A stretch of 64,000 nucleotides of DNA from the NCBI RefSeq assembly GCF_003860585.1, contig NZ_CP034159.1, forward strand, positions 1,054,001 to 1,118,000, given 5' to 3'. The DNA is from Kaistella carnis. Its GTDB lineage: Bacteria; Bacteroidota; Bacteroidia; Flavobacteriales; Weeksellaceae. Below, one piece after another: positions 41,655-50,649 of the stretch. A program made the position numbers and the translations under genes. A model generated the notes under the pieces. That model saw only the letters and a list, made by a program, of their open reading frames with translations, searched no databases and was not told where the DNA came from. The first letter of the stretch is position 1. The number at the start of each line of letters is the position of its first letter.

Positions 41655-42866
41655 TTGAGAAATACTGCATTTTATATTGCTACGCGCTATCTTCTGGCAA
41701 AAAAAGGAAGTACTGCCGTCACATTTATTACGTGGCTGGCGGCTTTGGCGATGTTGGTTGCAGTTGCGGCAATGTTTATCATTATCTCGGTTTTTTCGGG
41801 ACTTGAAGATTTGAATCAGGAGCTGATTGCGAATCTTCATGCCGATATTACCATGAAAAGTAAAGAAGGAAAAACTTTACCGGACATCAAAAAAGCCACA
41901 AAAATTTTAGCTGAAAATAAAGAGATTGCGCACTTTTCAAAAGTCATTGAGGAGAAAGCATACGTCAGTTTTCGGGAGAACGGTGATATTGCCAATCTTC
42001 GGGGCGTAGATTCTGCTTACATTTTCGTAAATCCTATTCATAAAAATATTTTCTACGGAACCTATCCAAGTTTTAAGTATTCCAATGAGGTTCTCATGGA
42101 AAATAAACTCGATAACCGTTTAACGATTCCTATTGGTGAAGGCGCAGATTACGCCACGATTCTCATGCCGAAACCTGGCACGGGAATGATAAGCAAAGAG
42201 GAAGATATTTTTATGAAGAGAGAGATTTATGTTTCTGGTGTATTTCCGGGAAATGATCAACTCGACAATACCATTATTTCTCCAATTGAGCTCGCTCAGG
42301 AATTACTGCAACTGCCAAAAGATGCAGCTTATGAAATTGTAATTAAACTTAAAAATCCTGAAAAAGCGGAGGAAGTTCGTGACCAATTGGTGAAACTTTT
42401 GGGCAATAAATATGACTTGAAAACAAAGAAAGAGGAAAATGCGGCTTTCTGGAAAATGATCAATACAGAGAAGCTTTTCATCTATTTGATTTTTGTGCTG
42501 GTTATTTTTATTACCACTTTTAATCTTGCAGGTGCCATTATTATTTTGCAGCTCGACAAAAAAGAGCAGGCAAAATCACTCATATCATTGGGTATGAATT
42601 TGAAATCCCTGCGTAATATTTATTTTTACACCGGGGTTTTAATTGTAGTTTTCGGGATTATCAGCGGATTAATAATAGGCACAATTATCTGTTATCTGCA
42701 AATCAATACGGGCTTCATCAAAGCGGGCGCCGGCAGCGACCTTGCCTTTCCGGTTCGGGTCAATTTCCTTAACTATATTATAGTGAGTGCAACCGCTGGT
42801 GTTTTTGGTATAGGTGTCGCACGCTTATTTTCGAAAGTCAACAAAAGACATTTTAAAAACGATTAA
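41655..42866 (+). CDS. FtsX-like ABC transporter permease (LolC/LolE-like)
   Basis: Inner-membrane permease of the MacB/LolCE type, 403 aa. One N-terminal helix (TFITWLAALAMLVAVAAMFIIISVFSGLEDLNQEL), a periplasmic MacB_PCD-like domain (about 60-260), and three C-terminal helices (LFIYLIFVLVIFITTFNLAGAIIIL..., YTGVLIVVFGIISGLIIGTII, FLNYIIVSATAGVFGIGVARL). The start is TTG at 41655: the first in-frame ATG lies inside the first helix and the sequence upstream of 41655 shows no other start, so I accept TTG. The ATPase partner is not adjacent. Lipoprotein release is plausible from the family; not proven. Confidence 0.85.
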   Translation: MRNTAFYIATRYLLAKKGSTAVTFITWLAALAMLVAVAAMFIIISVFSGLEDLNQELIANLHADITMKSKEGKTLPDIKKATKILAENKEIAHFSKVIEEKAYVSFRENGDIANLRGVDSAYIFVNPIHKNIFYGTYPSFKYSNEVLMENKLDNRLTIPIGEGADYATILMPKPGTGMISKEEDIFMKREIYVSGVFPGNDQLDNTIISPIELAQELLQLPKDAAYEIVIKLKNPEKAEEVRDQLVKLLGNKYDLKTKKEENAAFWKMINTEKLFIYLIFVLVIFITTFNLAGAIIILQLDKKEQAKSLISLGMNLKSLRNIYFYTGVLIVVFGIISGLIIGTIICYLQINTGFIKAGAGSDLAFPVRVNFLNYIIVSATAGVFGIGVARLFSKVNKRHFKND

Positions 42867-42972
42867 GGTTTTCTACCTTTCGCATTCGGTGATCATTAAT
42901 AAGATTCTTTTTCAACATTAAATTTTTTCTTTTCCTGAAGAAGGCTGATTCTGTTTAGATCCCAGACTCTTA

Positions 42973-43026
42973 TCAACATGTTAGTTTATCAATAATTCAT
43001 TATTCGTTCAAAATTTAACATGTTAA
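42973..43026. promoter_or_regulatory. Pair of AACATGTT palindromes upstream of the secreted endonuclease
   Basis: TCAACATGTTAG at 42973-42984 and the perfect 12-bp palindrome TTAACATGTTAA at 43015-43026, 42 bp apart (about four helical turns). They are 68-120 bp upstream of the endonuclease ATG and could be a regulator-binding pair. Confidence 0.35.
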
Positions 43027-43093
43027 AAAACGTTTTTAAATTTCAAACCATTTAATAATTACTAACTTAGCCCCCCAATTTTTAATTAATATT

Positions 43094-45136
43094 ATGAAAA
43101 AATTTACCTCTTTGGTACTTGCCTTTTTGTTTTCCCTAACATTTGCGCAAGCTCCCGCCAATTATTACAACGGAACCTCCGGGTTAACAGGTGCCGCTTT
43201 AAAAACAAAACTCAGCCAGATCATAACTGCTGGCGCCCAGGATAATGGTTACGGCGGTCTTTACGACGGTTACCCGACCACCGATCGCGATCATTTTTAT
43301 GAGAATGACGGTTCTGTTTTGGACATGTATTCCGAAAATCCAACGGGACCGGATCCTTATAATTATCAACATGGTGTGAAAAAATGTGGAAATTACAGTG
43401 CAGAAGGCGACTGTTACAACAGAGAGCACGTTGTTCCACAAAGCTTTTTTAATTCCAGACCACCGATGGTTTCCGACATTCATTTTATTCGTCCGACCGA
43501 TGGAAAAGTTAATGGAATGCGCAGCAACTATCCATTTGGAGCCGTGACAAATCCTTCATTTACTTCAAAAAACGGAACTAAAGTAGGTCCAAGTTCTTCC
43601 GCAGGATACGGTGGGACGGTTTGTGAGCCCATTGATGAATTTAAAGGTGATATTGCCCGTATGATTTTCTATTTCGTTACAAGATATGAAAGTCAGCTTT
43701 CTACTTTTGCTACAGGAAATATGTTGGGAGGTTCTGCTTATCCAGGTTTACAGGCATGGGAAAGAGATGTTTTACTTAGCTGGGCAACACAGGACCCTGT
43801 TTCTCCAACAGAAATTGAAAGAAATAACGCATCATACGTTTTCCAGAAGAACAGAAACCCTTTTATAGATCATCCGGAGTGGGTTCAGCAAATTTGGGGA
43901 ACTCAGGTTGTAGACAATGAAGCGCCTTCTACTCCAACCAATTTAGCGGTTACTTCAACTTCTACATCATCTGCAAATTTAACATGGACGGCTTCTATTG
44001 ATAATATTGCGGTTCCTTATTACCGAATTTTTGTTAATGGTAATTTCCATAGCAATTCGCCAACGAATTCTGCTACCATTTCCGGCCTCATGCAGGGGAC
44101 AACGTATACTTTCTACGTGGTCGCAGCAGACGCCGCAGGGAACTTTTCCCCGCAAAGTAATACCGCGACAGGAATAACCTTGGTTGATAATGAAGCGCCA
44201 ACGGAACCAGCCAATTTGACGCTGGGTTCCGTAGGCACCAACAACATTTCGATAAGCTGGACGGCTGCTACTGACAACGTGGGAGTTGCTTCTTATGATA
44301 TTTACGTAAACGGAACCATTATGGGTTCTACAACTTCTACCAACAGTAATATTGCGAATTTAGATCCGTCAACAACCTATACCATTTATGTGGTAGCAAA
44401 AGATGCGGGTGGAAATGTTTCGCCACAAAGTAATTCCGTAACCGCAACTACTCTGGCGATCGGAACAACTTGTGGGGATGAAAATTTTGAAACAATTCCC
44501 GCAAGTGCATCGATCTACTCCACTTATAACTGGACAAGCAATGGAATTTCCTGGACTTCAGAAGATTCAAGAACCGATCAAACTTTGAACGGACGTGCAA
44601 TCACCATCAGAAACGGGTCACTTACAGCATTGTCTGTACCGAATGGTATTGGAAATTTAACAGTAACTACTCAACTTAAATTTTCCGGTTCTGCAGGAAC
44701 ATTAAAGATTTTCGTAAATGAAGTAGATACTGGAAAAACAATTCCATACAGTTCTACGGCGACCACCACGACCGTAACAGGAATCAATATTGCAGGTCCT
44801 GTAGAAATTAGTTTGGTAAATTCAAGTTCTACGAACCGTGTTGCGATCGATGATATGACGTGGAGCTGTTATACAAACTTGGCTACTGGCGAAAACACCG
44901 TTTCAAAATCGAATTTCACCATCTATCCAAATCCTGTAAGAAACGGGGAACTGAATATCAGTGGAAAAAATTTAGAAAATATTGCCACGGCTCAAATTTT
45001 TGATTTCAGTGGAAAATTGGTTCAAACGGTTTCTCAACCTTTTAAAAATACGAACAAAATTGCTCTGAAAAACTTAGCTAAAGGAGTTTATATTTTAAAA
45101 GCCGGAACGCAAACTGCGAAGTTTATTGTTCAATAA
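43094..45136 (+). CDS. Secreted endonuclease I family nuclease with FN3 repeats and T9SS sorting domain
   Basis: Extracellular DNase/RNase, 680 aa. Signal peptide 1-19 (MKKFTSLVLAFLFSLTFAQ). Endonuclease I domain, about 20-275: catalytic EHVVPQSFF at 111-119 and DIHFIRPTDGKVNGMRSNYPFG at 128-149. Two fibronectin type III modules follow (about 279-362 and 368-452, each opening DNEAP), then a beta domain starting CGDENFETI (about 460-597). The C-terminal 70 residues (FTIYPNPVRNGELNISG...ILKAGTQTAKFIVQ) are a type A T9SS sorting domain, so the protein is secreted through the type IX system. Monocistronic with a strong terminator. Confidence 0.93.
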   Translation: MKKFTSLVLAFLFSLTFAQAPANYYNGTSGLTGAALKTKLSQIITAGAQDNGYGGLYDGYPTTDRDHFYENDGSVLDMYSENPTGPDPYNYQHGVKKCGNYSAEGDCYNREHVVPQSFFNSRPPMVSDIHFIRPTDGKVNGMRSNYPFGAVTNPSFTSKNGTKVGPSSSAGYGGTVCEPIDEFKGDIARMIFYFVTRYESQLSTFATGNMLGGSAYPGLQAWERDVLLSWATQDPVSPTEIERNNASYVFQKNRNPFIDHPEWVQQIWGTQVVDNEAPSTPTNLAVTSTSTSSANLTWTASIDNIAVPYYRIFVNGNFHSNSPTNSATISGLMQGTTYTFYVVAADAAGNFSPQSNTATGITLVDNEAPTEPANLTLGSVGTNNISISWTAATDNVGVASYDIYVNGTIMGSTTSTNSNIANLDPSTTYTIYVVAKDAGGNVSPQSNSVTATTLAIGTTCGDENFETIPASASIYSTYNWTSNGISWTSEDSRTDQTLNGRAITIRNGSLTALSVPNGIGNLTVTTQLKFSGSAGTLKIFVNEVDTGKTIPYSSTATTTTVTGINIAGPVEISLVNSSSTNRVAIDDMTWSCYTNLATGENTVSKSNFTIYPNPVRNGELNISGKNLENIATAQIFDFSGKLVQTVSQPFKNTNKIALKNLAKGVYILKAGTQTAKFIVQ

Positions 45137-45156
45137 TAAAAGCATATCACTATTGT

Positions 45157-45189
45157 AAAAGACTGATGAAAACATCAGTCTTTTTTTTG
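45157..45189 (+). terminator. Rho-independent terminator of the endonuclease gene
   Basis: Perfect stem AGACTGATG/CATCAGTCT with loop AAAA and a run of eight T, about 20 bp after the stop. Confidence 0.9.
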
Positions 45190-45419
45190 TTTAAAATTTA
45201 TTAGAACTATTTATGTTTTTAAAGTAGATAATTTGCTCTGATTTTGGATTTCAAAACTTAATTTTCGTTGTTAAAAGTAAGGGACAACATTTATGAAAGA
45301 CGTATTCCGGTAAATGGAAAAGATTAAGCAAACAGAAGAACACAATTTTAATTAAAAATCAAGAATATCACTTCAAATAAAATTGAACTTCAACTATACT
45401 TAATCATCACTCTTTTTAC

Positions 45420-45427
45420 TAATTTTG
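45420..45427 (+). promoter_or_regulatory. Putative -7 element of aroE (TAATTTTG)
   Basis: Perfect TAnnTTTG ending four bases before the aroE ATG, the same geometry as rbfA; predicts a leaderless transcript. Confidence 0.6.
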
Positions 45428-45431
45428 AACC

Positions 45432-46169
45432 ATGAAACAATCGATCAAATTCGGACTTATCGGAAAAAACATTTCCTATTCTTTTTCTAAAAAATTTTTC
45501 GAAAAGAAATTTCAAAAACTTTTTCTACCCCATTATTCGTACGATATCTTTGATTTGAATGATATCCAAGAAGTAAATACTCTTTTTCAAAACAAAGCGT
45601 TGCGTGGACTCAATGTGACGATTCCATTTAAAGAAAAAGTAATCCCTTACTTGGATATACTGAGTGAGGAAGCTGAAAAAATTGGTGCTGTAAATACCAT
45701 TCTGCTTAAAGATGGTATTAAAAAGGGCTTCAATACTGATGCGATCGGTTTTGAGAAAACGCTTTTGATCCATAAAAAAGAACATCATCAAAACGCATTG
45801 ATCTTAGGAAATGGTGGCGCGGCAAAAGCGGTACAATATGTTTTAGAGAAATATGGAATTGACTATAAAACCGTAAGTAGAAACGGAAAATTAAATTTCG
45901 AAAACCTGACCGAGGAATTGGTGAAGGAAAGTCCTCTGATCATTCAGTGCACGCCTGTTGGTACCTACCCGAATACGGAAGAATTTCTGAATTTTCCCTT
46001 TTCAGGACTTACGGATCAGCATTTGGTGATCGACTTAATTTATAATCCGGAATATACTGCTTTCCTAAAAAGATCGGCAGACGAAGGTGCGAAAACGGTG
46101 AACGGTTTTTATATGCTTGAACAGCAAGCAGAAAAAGCCTGGGAAATTTGGAACTTTCAAAAAAAATAA
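45432..46169 (+). CDS. aroE: Shikimate dehydrogenase
   Basis: NADPH-dependent reduction of 3-dehydroshikimate to shikimate in aromatic amino-acid synthesis. 245 aa, on the short side for AroE but complete. Substrate-binding Ser residues in ISYSFS (14-19), catalytic Lys67 in NVTIPFKEKV, N88 in GAVNTI and catalytic Asp103 in NTDAIGF are all present. The NADP-binding GNGGAAKAVQYVL loop is at about 121-133. The C-terminal MLEQQAEKAWEIW is typical. The downstream DUF349 gene follows after 65 bp, possibly in the same transcript. Confidence 0.94.
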   Translation: MKQSIKFGLIGKNISYSFSKKFFEKKFQKLFLPHYSYDIFDLNDIQEVNTLFQNKALRGLNVTIPFKEKVIPYLDILSEEAEKIGAVNTILLKDGIKKGFNTDAIGFEKTLLIHKKEHHQNALILGNGGAAKAVQYVLEKYGIDYKTVSRNGKLNFENLTEELVKESPLIIQCTPVGTYPNTEEFLNFPFSGLTDQHLVIDLIYNPEYTAFLKRSADEGAKTVNGFYMLEQQAEKAWEIWNFQKK

Positions 46170-46234
46170 GTTAATTTAGTGCGCGGTTTATCATTAAAAG
46201 TAAACTGCTTACAAAATCTAATAAAACGACTGCT

Positions 46235-48325
46235 ATGATGACAGAAGATTCACATTCTGAGAACCTAGAAAAGAAACCCCAGCAAGAAGAGGTTTTAAAT
46301 AAAAACACTTCGGAAACTCAATCGGAAAATACGGATGATGCGCCCCAAGAAACGGGCAAAGAATCAGAAGTTCAAGAGCCAACAGAAGTGCCGGAAACTC
46401 AGGAAGATCCTGTAGAAGAAACACCAGCAGTCGAAGAAGCTCCTAAAGATGAGCGGTCAGATACCGGAATTTTAACCGATGAGACGGTGACTGAACAGGA
46501 TGTCGTAGAAAATAATTTTACGGAAGAACAAAAATCAGAAACAGAAAAGGTAGAGGAAGCGTCAACCGAGACTTCTGCAGAATTAAAAGATACTGCATCA
46601 GAATCAAAGGATGAAAAAAAACCAGAGCCTCATCACGAAGAAGAATTGGAAAGTATTGAAAATTTATCTCTAGCTGAAGTCCTTGCTGAGATGGAAGTTA
46701 TCGTAAATAAAAGCGATGCCGGATCACATTTCCGAAAATTCAATCAGTTAAAAGAGCGCGCCAATCATATGATTCATCAGGAAACTGAAAACCTTAAAAG
46801 CGAATTCGTAGCTGCAGGAAATCCGGAGGAACTATTCACGGCGCAACATTCTTCTCAAGCTAAACTTTCCGGATTACTGCATATTTATCGTGAAAAAAAC
46901 GAGCAATATCACAAGAAGCAGGAAGAGCAGCAGCACCAAAATCTGGAACACCGCCAGGGAATTATTGAGAAATTAAAAAATCTTTATACCAATACAGAAG
47001 CCGGAACCAATCTTTTCAAAGCCATTCGCGAGATAAAAGAGGAATGGAAAAATGCAGGTCAGGTTGCCAAGTCAGAATTTAAGTTACTGAACAACAATTA
47101 TTTCCATCATTTAAATCAGTTCTATCAGATGCTTGATATGAACAAAGAATACATGGAGCAGGAATATGCCCATAATCTGGAAAAAAGACAGCACATCATC
47201 GAGCGTGCAAAAGAACTTCAAACAGAACCTTCCGTACAGAAGGCTTTGAACGAATTACAGTATTTGCACAAACTTTGGAAAGAAGAGGCAGAACCTGTTG
47301 CTGAAGAATTCCGGGAAAAAACCTGGGATGAATTTAAAGATATTTCCAACAAAATCCATGACCGTAAATCTGAACTTACAGAGCAAATCGAGAAGGAACA
47401 GAACGAAAACCTGATCCGTAAAAACGAGATCATCGAAGAGATCAAAAAAATGGCGACTTCTGCAAAAGAAGCAAACCATAATTACTGGCAAAACTCCATT
47501 AAGAAAGTAGAACAACTTCGCACTGAATTTTTACGTTTAGGAAATGTGCCGAGAAAAGTTTCCAATCAAAACTGGAACGATTTTAAAGAGCACCTTCGAA
47601 ACTTTAATATTACTAAAAACGAATTTTACAAAGGTTTAAAAAACTCCCAACAAACAAACCTTGAAGAAAAGCTTAAATTAATTGCCACTGCAAAAGATAA
47701 TATGCTTTCTGAAGACTGGGAAATCACAGTTCCTTTGTTTAAGAAACTGCAGGAAGACTGGAAGAAAATTGGACATGTACCAAGAAGTATGACCAATAAA
47801 GTTTGGGATGATTTCCGCGAAGCCTGTAATACATTTTTCAATAATTACCGGGAGAAAAACAATGCAGCGAACGACAACTGGAAGGAAAATTACAAGCATA
47901 AAAAACAACTTCTGGAGGAGTTAAAGGAGATTGGTAATGAAGAAGGAAGTGTAGAAAAAATTGAGCAGATTAAAACGAGCTGGAATAATATTGGAAAAGT
48001 TCCACGTGAGAAAATCACCATTAATTCTGAATTCAATAAAACGTTACGCGAAAAACTGAAACTAAACAAAATTCACGAATACGATTTACGTGAAGAAGGT
48101 TTATCTGAAAATCAACTGACCGATAAAGCGCGCAAAATTAAAAATCAAATCGCAGATCTGGAAGCGGAAATTGTGAAGATGGAAAACAATCTTGGCTTCT
48201 TCAGCAACCCTTCCCGCGAAAATCCATTGCCAAAAGAAACTTACGATAAAATTGACGATAAAAAATCTCAGTTGGAATCGATGAAGCAAAGCTTACACAG
48301 TATTTTATCCGGAGAAAACCAGTAG
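46235..48325 (+). CDS. DUF349 domain protein with acidic N-terminus
   Basis: 696 aa (ATG doublet at 46235/46238). Residues 1 to about 130 are low-complexity and very acidic (many E, T, S, P). From about 135 on, repeated DUF349 helical modules run to about 600: each includes a Trp-bearing WK/WDxFR/WNDF signature (EEWKNAGQVAKSEFKLLNNNY, LWKEEAEPVAEEFREKTWDEF, DWKKIGHVPRSMTNKVWDDFREA, SWNNIGKVPREKITINSEF). The C-terminal 70 residues form a coiled coil (NQIADLEAEIVKMENNLGFF). It is cytoplasmic with no enzymatic motif; its role is not established. Followed after 4 bp by the next gene. Confidence 0.88.
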   Translation: MMTEDSHSENLEKKPQQEEVLNKNTSETQSENTDDAPQETGKESEVQEPTEVPETQEDPVEETPAVEEAPKDERSDTGILTDETVTEQDVVENNFTEEQKSETEKVEEASTETSAELKDTASESKDEKKPEPHHEEELESIENLSLAEVLAEMEVIVNKSDAGSHFRKFNQLKERANHMIHQETENLKSEFVAAGNPEELFTAQHSSQAKLSGLLHIYREKNEQYHKKQEEQQHQNLEHRQGIIEKLKNLYTNTEAGTNLFKAIREIKEEWKNAGQVAKSEFKLLNNNYFHHLNQFYQMLDMNKEYMEQEYAHNLEKRQHIIERAKELQTEPSVQKALNELQYLHKLWKEEAEPVAEEFREKTWDEFKDISNKIHDRKSELTEQIEKEQNENLIRKNEIIEEIKKMATSAKEANHNYWQNSIKKVEQLRTEFLRLGNVPRKVSNQNWNDFKEHLRNFNITKNEFYKGLKNSQQTNLEEKLKLIATAKDNMLSEDWEITVPLFKKLQEDWKKIGHVPRSMTNKVWDDFREACNTFFNNYREKNNAANDNWKENYKHKKQLLEELKEIGNEEGSVEKIEQIKTSWNNIGKVPREKITINSEFNKTLREKLKLNKIHEYDLREEGLSENQLTDKARKIKNQIADLEAEIVKMENNLGFFSNPSRENPLPKETYDKIDDKKSQLESMKQSLHSILSGENQ

Positions 48326-48329
48326 AAAA

Positions 48330-48923
48330 ATGACATTCAGAAAAATAACTGCCCTTGTTTTGATCAGCGCATTCTCCTTTGTTAAAGCACAGGAAAATGC
48401 CACCGATCTTTTATCAATTCCCGGCCCGATTGAATATGACGGCACAGAATTTTTTTTATCCTGGAGTAAACCTGTTTCTAAGACGCTCTTCCGTCAACAG
48501 TATTTACCGAGTGACGAGCGAATTGAAGACTTTACACAATTGCTCGACTTTTCTTTTTTTAATAAAGAAATAGAAATGGACTTGGCCGTTCGTCAAAAAG
48601 TGGAAGATATTCAGAAAATTGCAAAATCGGATAAATTTGCCAAAGTTAATGTGGCGGAAAGTCCGGATGGTAAAGAATATATAGTAGATTATTTTACCTC
48701 AGAAAGTCCAGAAAAGGGCGATAGTTTTGTAGAATATAATATCGACCGTTTCATTACCTTAGAAAAAGGAAACGCAAAAAGTTTTTTAATTTTATCCTAT
48801 GCGAAAAGAATGTACGGCGATTTGAAATCGAGTGCAAAATCACTTGCACGACAAAGAGATCATTTAATGACAACCATGATTGAATATAAAGTTCCGGATA
48901 TTAAAGTCGCAGATAATCAATAA
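48330..48923 (+). CDS. Exported protein of unknown function
   Basis: 197 aa with a clear signal peptide (MTFRKITALVLISAFSFVKAQ) and no lipobox, so probably periplasmic or secreted. I do not recognise the domain. Visible features: the opening IPGPIEYDGTEFFLSWSKPVSKTLFRQQYLPSDE and a mixed alpha/beta body ending VPDIKVADNQ. It follows the DUF349 gene by 4 bp, so the two are likely co-transcribed even though one product is cytoplasmic and the other exported. Confidence 0.75.
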   Translation: MTFRKITALVLISAFSFVKAQENATDLLSIPGPIEYDGTEFFLSWSKPVSKTLFRQQYLPSDERIEDFTQLLDFSFFNKEIEMDLAVRQKVEDIQKIAKSDKFAKVNVAESPDGKEYIVDYFTSESPEKGDSFVEYNIDRFITLEKGNAKSFLILSYAKRMYGDLKSSAKSLARQRDHLMTTMIEYKVPDIKVADNQ

Positions 48924-48979
48924 TTTAAAACCTTAAAATAGAACACTCGACAAATAGTTGGGTGTTTTTTTTAACAAAG

Positions 48980-50002
48980 ATGAGTGACGAAATTTACATG
49001 CAGCGGTGTATTGAGCTGGCCAAAAAGGCTTTGGGAAAAACCTATCCGAATCCTTTGGTCGGAAGTGTTATTGTGCACGACGGCAAAATAATTGGGGAAG
49101 GATTTCATGAAAAATCCGGGCAACCTCATGCAGAAATCAACGCCATTAATTCAGTAAAGAATCCGGAATTAATAAAGGAATCTACGATTTATGTTTCGTT
49201 GGAGCCATGTGCTCACTTTGGAAAAACACCACCTTGTGCAAAGAAAATTGTAGAACTTGGCTTTAAAAAAGTAGTGATTGGAACTCTGGATTCTCATGAG
49301 AAGGTAAATGGTAAAGGAAAGCAAATCATTGAAGACGCAGGTATTGAAGTAATTTCGGGAGTTCTGGAAAAAGAATGCCAGGAATTAAATAAACGGTTTT
49401 TTACTTTTCATCAAAAACAAAGACCATACATCATCTTAAAATGGGCACAATCGGCTGATAGATTTTTGGATCAAGATTTTAAACCTACGCAAATAGGAAA
49501 TCCTTTGACGAAACAGTTTGTACATGAATTACGCAGTCAAGAACATGCTATTTTGGTAGGAACAAGAACCGCTTTTAATGACAATCCAAGCTTAACAACG
49601 CGGGAAATTGTAGGTAGAAATCCTGTTCGGATTTTAATTGATTTTGATTTAAAAGTCCCGGCAGATTTTAATATATTAAATAACGAAGCTGAAACTATTG
49701 TCTTTAACAGTCACAAAGAAAGTGTGGAAGGAAATATCAAATATATTTTGCTGCCAAAAGAGAATTTTGTAAGTAATGTACTGCAGAAATTACATCAACT
49801 TCAGATTCAATCGGTCATCATTGAAGGTGGTGCTTTTACCCTGCAGCAGTTTATTGATCAAAACATTTGGGACGAAACAATGATCATCAAAAATGAAAAC
49901 CTTCATTTAAAAAACGGAACAAAAGCGCCGGATTTTAATTTTGAAAAAACCGCAGAGAAATATTTGGACAATAACGGTATCGAATTTTATAAAAACATTT
50001 AA
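48980..50002 (+). CDS. ribD: Bifunctional riboflavin biosynthesis deaminase/reductase
   Basis: Catalyses the second and third steps of riboflavin synthesis: deamination of diaminohydroxyphosphoribosylaminopyrimidine and reduction of its ribosyl chain. 340 aa from ATG 48980 (the in-frame GTG at 48962 adds residues outside the family). The deaminase half (1 to about 145) has zinc ligands H50 (PHAE, E52 catalytic), C77 and C86 (EPCAHFGKTPPCAKK). The reductase half starts RPYIILKWAQSADRFL and contains HELRSQEHAILVGTRTAFNDNPSLTTR and SVIIEGGAFTLQQFI. Not in a rib operon; the next gene starts 2 bp after its stop. Confidence 0.94.
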   Translation: MSDEIYMQRCIELAKKALGKTYPNPLVGSVIVHDGKIIGEGFHEKSGQPHAEINAINSVKNPELIKESTIYVSLEPCAHFGKTPPCAKKIVELGFKKVVIGTLDSHEKVNGKGKQIIEDAGIEVISGVLEKECQELNKRFFTFHQKQRPYIILKWAQSADRFLDQDFKPTQIGNPLTKQFVHELRSQEHAILVGTRTAFNDNPSLTTREIVGRNPVRILIDFDLKVPADFNILNNEAETIVFNSHKESVEGNIKYILLPKENFVSNVLQKLHQLQIQSVIIEGGAFTLQQFIDQNIWDETMIIKNENLHLKNGTKAPDFNFEKTAEKYLDNNGIEFYKNI

Positions 50003-50004
50003 GA

Positions 50005-50613
50005 TTGGAGTTTTCCTTTGACACCATACAATCTCCCGTAGAAAACGTTCTTTCAAAAGAGAAAGGAAGTAAATTCATAGGTTTTGCATTTCCCATTAAT
50101 AATGAAAAAGAGCTGAAAGAAGCTTTAGGAAAGATTAGAGATGAACATCCGAAAGCCACGCACCATTGCTATGCTTTCCGACTCGGACTCTCCGGGGAAA
50201 ATTACCGCGCAAACGATGATGGCGAACCTTCCGGTAGTGCTGGATTACCAATATACAATCAATTGCTTGCGCACCATCTGACCAATATTTTAGTTATTGT
50301 AGTTCGGTATTATGGCGGCACAAAACTCGGCGTTTCCGGTTTGGTAAAAGCCTACAAAGATTCTGCAAAATTAACACTGGACGAAAGCACGATCATTACC
50401 AAAGAACTGCAAATTGAGCTCGAAATCACTTTTGATTATAGCCAGCAAAATATAATCTTTACCTTATTAAATAAAAACGAGGCGAAAATCCTGGATTTTA
50501 AAACCGCGGAAAAATGTACCATTCTTTCTAAAATCAAATTAGCAGAAAAAGAAAACATCTCAGAACAGTTGTCTGAGATGCAAAATATATCGTTTGAATT
50601 TCTAGATTCTTAA
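50005..50613 (+). CDS. YigZ/IMPACT family protein
   Basis: 202 aa protein with an N-terminal IMPACT/UPF0029 domain: KGSKFIGFAFPINNEKELKEAL, HHCYAFRLG, DDGEPSGSAGLPIYNQL and VVRYYGGTKLGVSGLVKAYKDSAKLTL. The C-terminal half is the DUF1949-like domain. Function poorly defined; eukaryotic IMPACT regulates translation under stress. The start is TTG at 50005: no in-frame ATG exists before the conserved KGSKFIG motif, and TTG lies 2 bp after the ribD stop, favouring translational coupling to ribD. Confidence 0.88.
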   Translation: MEFSFDTIQSPVENVLSKEKGSKFIGFAFPINNEKELKEALGKIRDEHPKATHHCYAFRLGLSGENYRANDDGEPSGSAGLPIYNQLLAHHLTNILVIVVRYYGGTKLGVSGLVKAYKDSAKLTLDESTIITKELQIELEITFDYSQQNIIFTLLNKNEAKILDFKTAEKCTILSKIKLAEKENISEQLSEMQNISFEFLDS

Positions 50614-50649
50614 ATATAAGAAATCAATATTTAATTTTTTCTGGAGATA

